DNA of 64,000 nucleotides from Lewinellaceae bacterium (GTDB lineage Bacteria > Bacteroidota > Bacteroidia > Chitinophagales > Saprospiraceae): positions 310,001-374,000 of the forward strand of contig JADJUJ010000004.1 in NCBI GenBank assembly GCA_016710765.1. The letters run 5' to 3'. The position numbers and the translations under genes were made by a program. This document shows, in pieces, positions 62,097-64,000 of this stretch. Numbering within the stretch: the first letter of the stretch is position 1; each line of letters begins with the position of its first letter. The notes under the pieces were generated by a model. It was not told the origin of the DNA and did no database searches. It saw only the letters and a list, made by a program, of their open reading frames with translations.

Positions 62097-63539
62097 ATGA
62101 AAGCCAATTCACCTAAACGCAAAAGAACCCTCCTATACGTCCTGATTGGCGTTTTTGCCATCCTGATTGTAGCCGCTGCTATAAAAGCACGCCAGAAACC
62201 GAAGGGAGAAACGGTAACAGTTGAAAAGGTACAACGCCGCACCATTAAGGAAACTGTAACCGCAAGCGGAAAGGTTTTCCCCGAAACAGAAGTAAAAATC
62301 AGCTCAGATGTATCCGGTGAAATTGTTGAGTTGTATGTCAAGGAAGGCGATTCTGTACGGGCAGGACAAGTGCTCGCTAAAATCAAGCCCGATGAATACC
62401 AAAGTGCTGTTGAACGAGGCCAGGCCGCTGTGAGTACAGCCAAATCGCAGCGTGAAATCAGTGCTTCGAATGTTAAAAACTCCAGCGCGCAAATTGATCA
62501 ACTGGAAGCAGACCGTGCCAGGGTTGCCGCGCAGGTAGAAGCTGCCCGAAAATCGCACAAACGCAATGAATCGCTGCATAAAGAGGGTGTCATCTCTGAT
62601 GCAGAATTTGAAACCTCGCTCAGCAATGTGCGTGGACTGGAAAGCAGCCTGGCGGCCTCCGATGCAGCACTTATAGGCGCCAAAACCGGCTTAAAAAGTG
62701 CAAAAGAAAATGTCCTCGTTTCTGAATTTGGCATTAATAGTGCTTCGGCATCCCTGAAAGAACTTCGCACCAGCTTGCAAAAGACCATCGTGACTGCGCC
62801 CGTCTCTGGCATCATCAGCAAACTCAATGTAGAGAAGGGCGAAAGGGTAGTGGGGACACTCCAGATGACCGGAACAGAAATGATGCGGGTTGCCAACTTC
62901 AGTTCCATGGAGGTGCAGGTAGAAGTTAGTGAAAGTGATATTCTAAAAGTCAGTGTAAATGACGAAGCAGAAGTAGAAATAGATGCGTACCTCGGACGAA
63001 AATTTAAGGGCCGTGTATCGGAAATTGCCAATAGTGCCAGCAATGTGGGCACTGTTTCAGCCAGCCTGAACACCGACCAGGTTGCCAATTTTGTTGTTAA
63101 GGTACGCCTTGACCCGAGATCCTATGAGGACCTGATGAAGGCCGGTCGACCACATCCCTTCCGGCCAGGTATGTCGGCTTCTGTTGACATCTTTACGGAA
63201 ACCATGGATGATGTGTTAAGTATTCCGATCATTGCCGTAACCGTCCGTGAAGAGGACAAGGCAACTGAAAAAAAGAGCGACGATGAGGAAATACCAGAGC
63301 AAAATCGCAGCAATTCACCTGCTGAGATAAAAGAAATTGTATTCATTGTAAGTGGCGATACCGTGGCAGTAAGGGATGTAAAAACCAGTGTTCAAGACAA
63401 CGACTACATTGCCATTGATACGGGCTTGAAAGAAGGAGAAATGGTGGTAACCGGGCCATATTCCGCCATTGCCCGAAAACTCAAAAGCGGTTCACGAATT
63501 ACAATCGAGGACAAGAACAAAGACAAGAATAAGAAATAG
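62097..63539 (+). CDS. HlyD/MacA-type periplasmic adaptor of an efflux system
   Basis: 480 aa from MKANSPKRKRTLLYVLIG. N-terminal membrane helix (LLYVLIGVFAILIVAAAI), a split lipoyl domain (KISSDVSGEIVELYVKEGDS, VTAPVSGIISKLNVEKGERV), an alpha-helical hairpin at about 110-245, a beta-barrel (NDEAEVEIDAYLGRKFKGRV) and a membrane-proximal domain with VREEDKATEKKSDDEE insertion. It joins the TolC channel to an inner-membrane pump; its pair with a TolC gene fits a MacAB-type ABC exporter, whose pump genes are not in the window. The next gene (63604) is unrelated. Confidence 0.92.
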   Translation: MKANSPKRKRTLLYVLIGVFAILIVAAAIKARQKPKGETVTVEKVQRRTIKETVTASGKVFPETEVKISSDVSGEIVELYVKEGDSVRAGQVLAKIKPDEYQSAVERGQAAVSTAKSQREISASNVKNSSAQIDQLEADRARVAAQVEAARKSHKRNESLHKEGVISDAEFETSLSNVRGLESSLAASDAALIGAKTGLKSAKENVLVSEFGINSASASLKELRTSLQKTIVTAPVSGIISKLNVEKGERVVGTLQMTGTEMMRVANFSSMEVQVEVSESDILKVSVNDEAEVEIDAYLGRKFKGRVSEIANSASNVGTVSASLNTDQVANFVVKVRLDPRSYEDLMKAGRPHPFRPGMSASVDIFTETMDDVLSIPIIAVTVREEDKATEKKSDDEEIPEQNRSNSPAEIKEIVFIVSGDTVAVRDVKTSVQDNDYIAIDTGLKEGEMVVTGPYSAIARKLKSGSRITIEDKNKDKNKK

Positions 63540-63603
63540 GTGTTTGTGAAGGTAGGGTAAAAGGTTCTTTATACCTTTGTGCTGAGACAATGGTTACCAT
63601 ATT

Positions 63604-64000
63604 ATGAGTCAAATGACCGAGGCAGAGCAGTTGGCAAAGCCCAAAACCGCACATTTATCCTCCAATACCACCTTGTTTTGGCGGGTATTCCTACCTGTTT
63701 TTGGCAGTGTATTTGTGACCGGCCTTGTGCTTAGCTTTTGGCTGATTTCAGCAGAGGAACTCTATATATCAATGAAATCGGCCTGGACTGGCCGATCTTT
63801 ATCAGCGCTCGCCTGGTTCGGATGGATATTTTTTCTCCGTCAAACGCTTTGGCGCCTTATGCGCGTGGATGCCGACCCGGAGCACATTATGGTCACCAAT
63901 TACTGGACAACCGTTCGGTACAAATGGTCTGATGTTGAAGCCATTAACAATGGTACCATCCTTTGGAAGAAGGTGAAGGTAATTCGCCTAAAAGCTTCCG
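63604..64000 (+). CDS. Two-helix membrane protein with PH-like domain (partial, runs off the window)
   Basis: 132 codons visible; no stop. Starts MSQMTEAEQLAKPKT. Two membrane helices (FLPVFGSVFVTGLVLSFWLI and ALAWFGWIFFLRQTLW), then HIMVTNYWTTVRYKWSDVEA, the beginning of a bacterial PH-like domain. The function is unknown. Confidence 0.65.
   Translation, partial: MSQMTEAEQLAKPKTAHLSSNTTLFWRVFLPVFGSVFVTGLVLSFWLISAEELYISMKSAWTGRSLSALAWFGWIFFLRQTLWRLMRVDADPEHIMVTNYWTTVRYKWSDVEAINNGTILWKKVKVIRLKAS

Overview
The window comes from a Bacteroidota genome. Supporting evidence: two proteins end in type IX secretion (T9SS) type A sorting domains, one lipoprotein carries a GldM C-terminal-like domain, the ECF sigma factors and Omp85-type proteins look like this phylum, many exported proteins have short signal peptides ending in xAQ, and Shine-Dalgarno sites are scarce. 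The abundance of large exported repeat proteins and secreted caspases suggests a Saprospirales/Chitinophagales-type environmental bacterium. That last placement is inference. No rRNA, tRNA or CRISPR array was recognised.

Layout. 1-9.5 kb: a GldM-domain lipoprotein, an ECF sigma factor with a membrane partner, an Omp85/BamA-like protein, a Pycsar-effector-like membrane protein, an unknown helical protein, a dockerin/cohesin-like T9SS protein and an exported pair. 9.6-25.9 kb is the most unusual block: two paralogous exported M48-type metallopeptidase/TPR proteins, two paralogous FecR-like/TPR proteins, a CHASE2 membrane protein, an exported caspase-TPR protein, a large exported coiled-coil/barrel protein, an NTF2-like protein and an exported WD40-caspase fusion. 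Two inverted copies of a 161-bp MITE bracket part of it. 26-28 kb: ECF sigma factor, anti-sigma-like protein and lipoprotein. 28-31 kb: ppdK, followed by an abnormal poly-G tract. 31-37 kb: small membrane proteins, a DUF4143 ATPase, a DUF1801 protein, and an IS66 remnant interrupted by an IS4-type element. 37-44 kb: an Fe-S GltD-like oxidoreductase, nifJ and a dihydroorotate-dehydrogenase-like protein, which form one redox operon. 44-64 kb: a beta-lactamase-fold serine hydrolase, a giant gingipain-like T9SS protein, an EF-G-like GTPase, an AlkD-like protein, an MFS transporter, a GxxExxY protein, a cytochrome/PA14/DUF1080 fusion, a CNT nucleoside transporter, a TolC-HlyD efflux pair and a truncated membrane gene.

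How the genes may work together. The CHASE2 protein is the only obvious sensor in the 9.7-25.9 kb block. It heads a four-gene co-directional run with FecR-like and metallopeptidase genes, and the caspases lie close by, so an envelope-located sensing and proteolysis system is plausible. In the redox cluster, PFOR, the Fe-S flavoprotein and the DHOD-like enzyme probably share electrons through ferredoxin and NAD(P)H. PPDK would connect pyruvate to phosphoenolpyruvate.

Sequence quality. Sixteen single-base indels, mostly in short homopolymers, split otherwise intact genes. I annotate these as single genes with the frameshift stated. They look like uncorrected sequencing errors rather than mass pseudogenisation.
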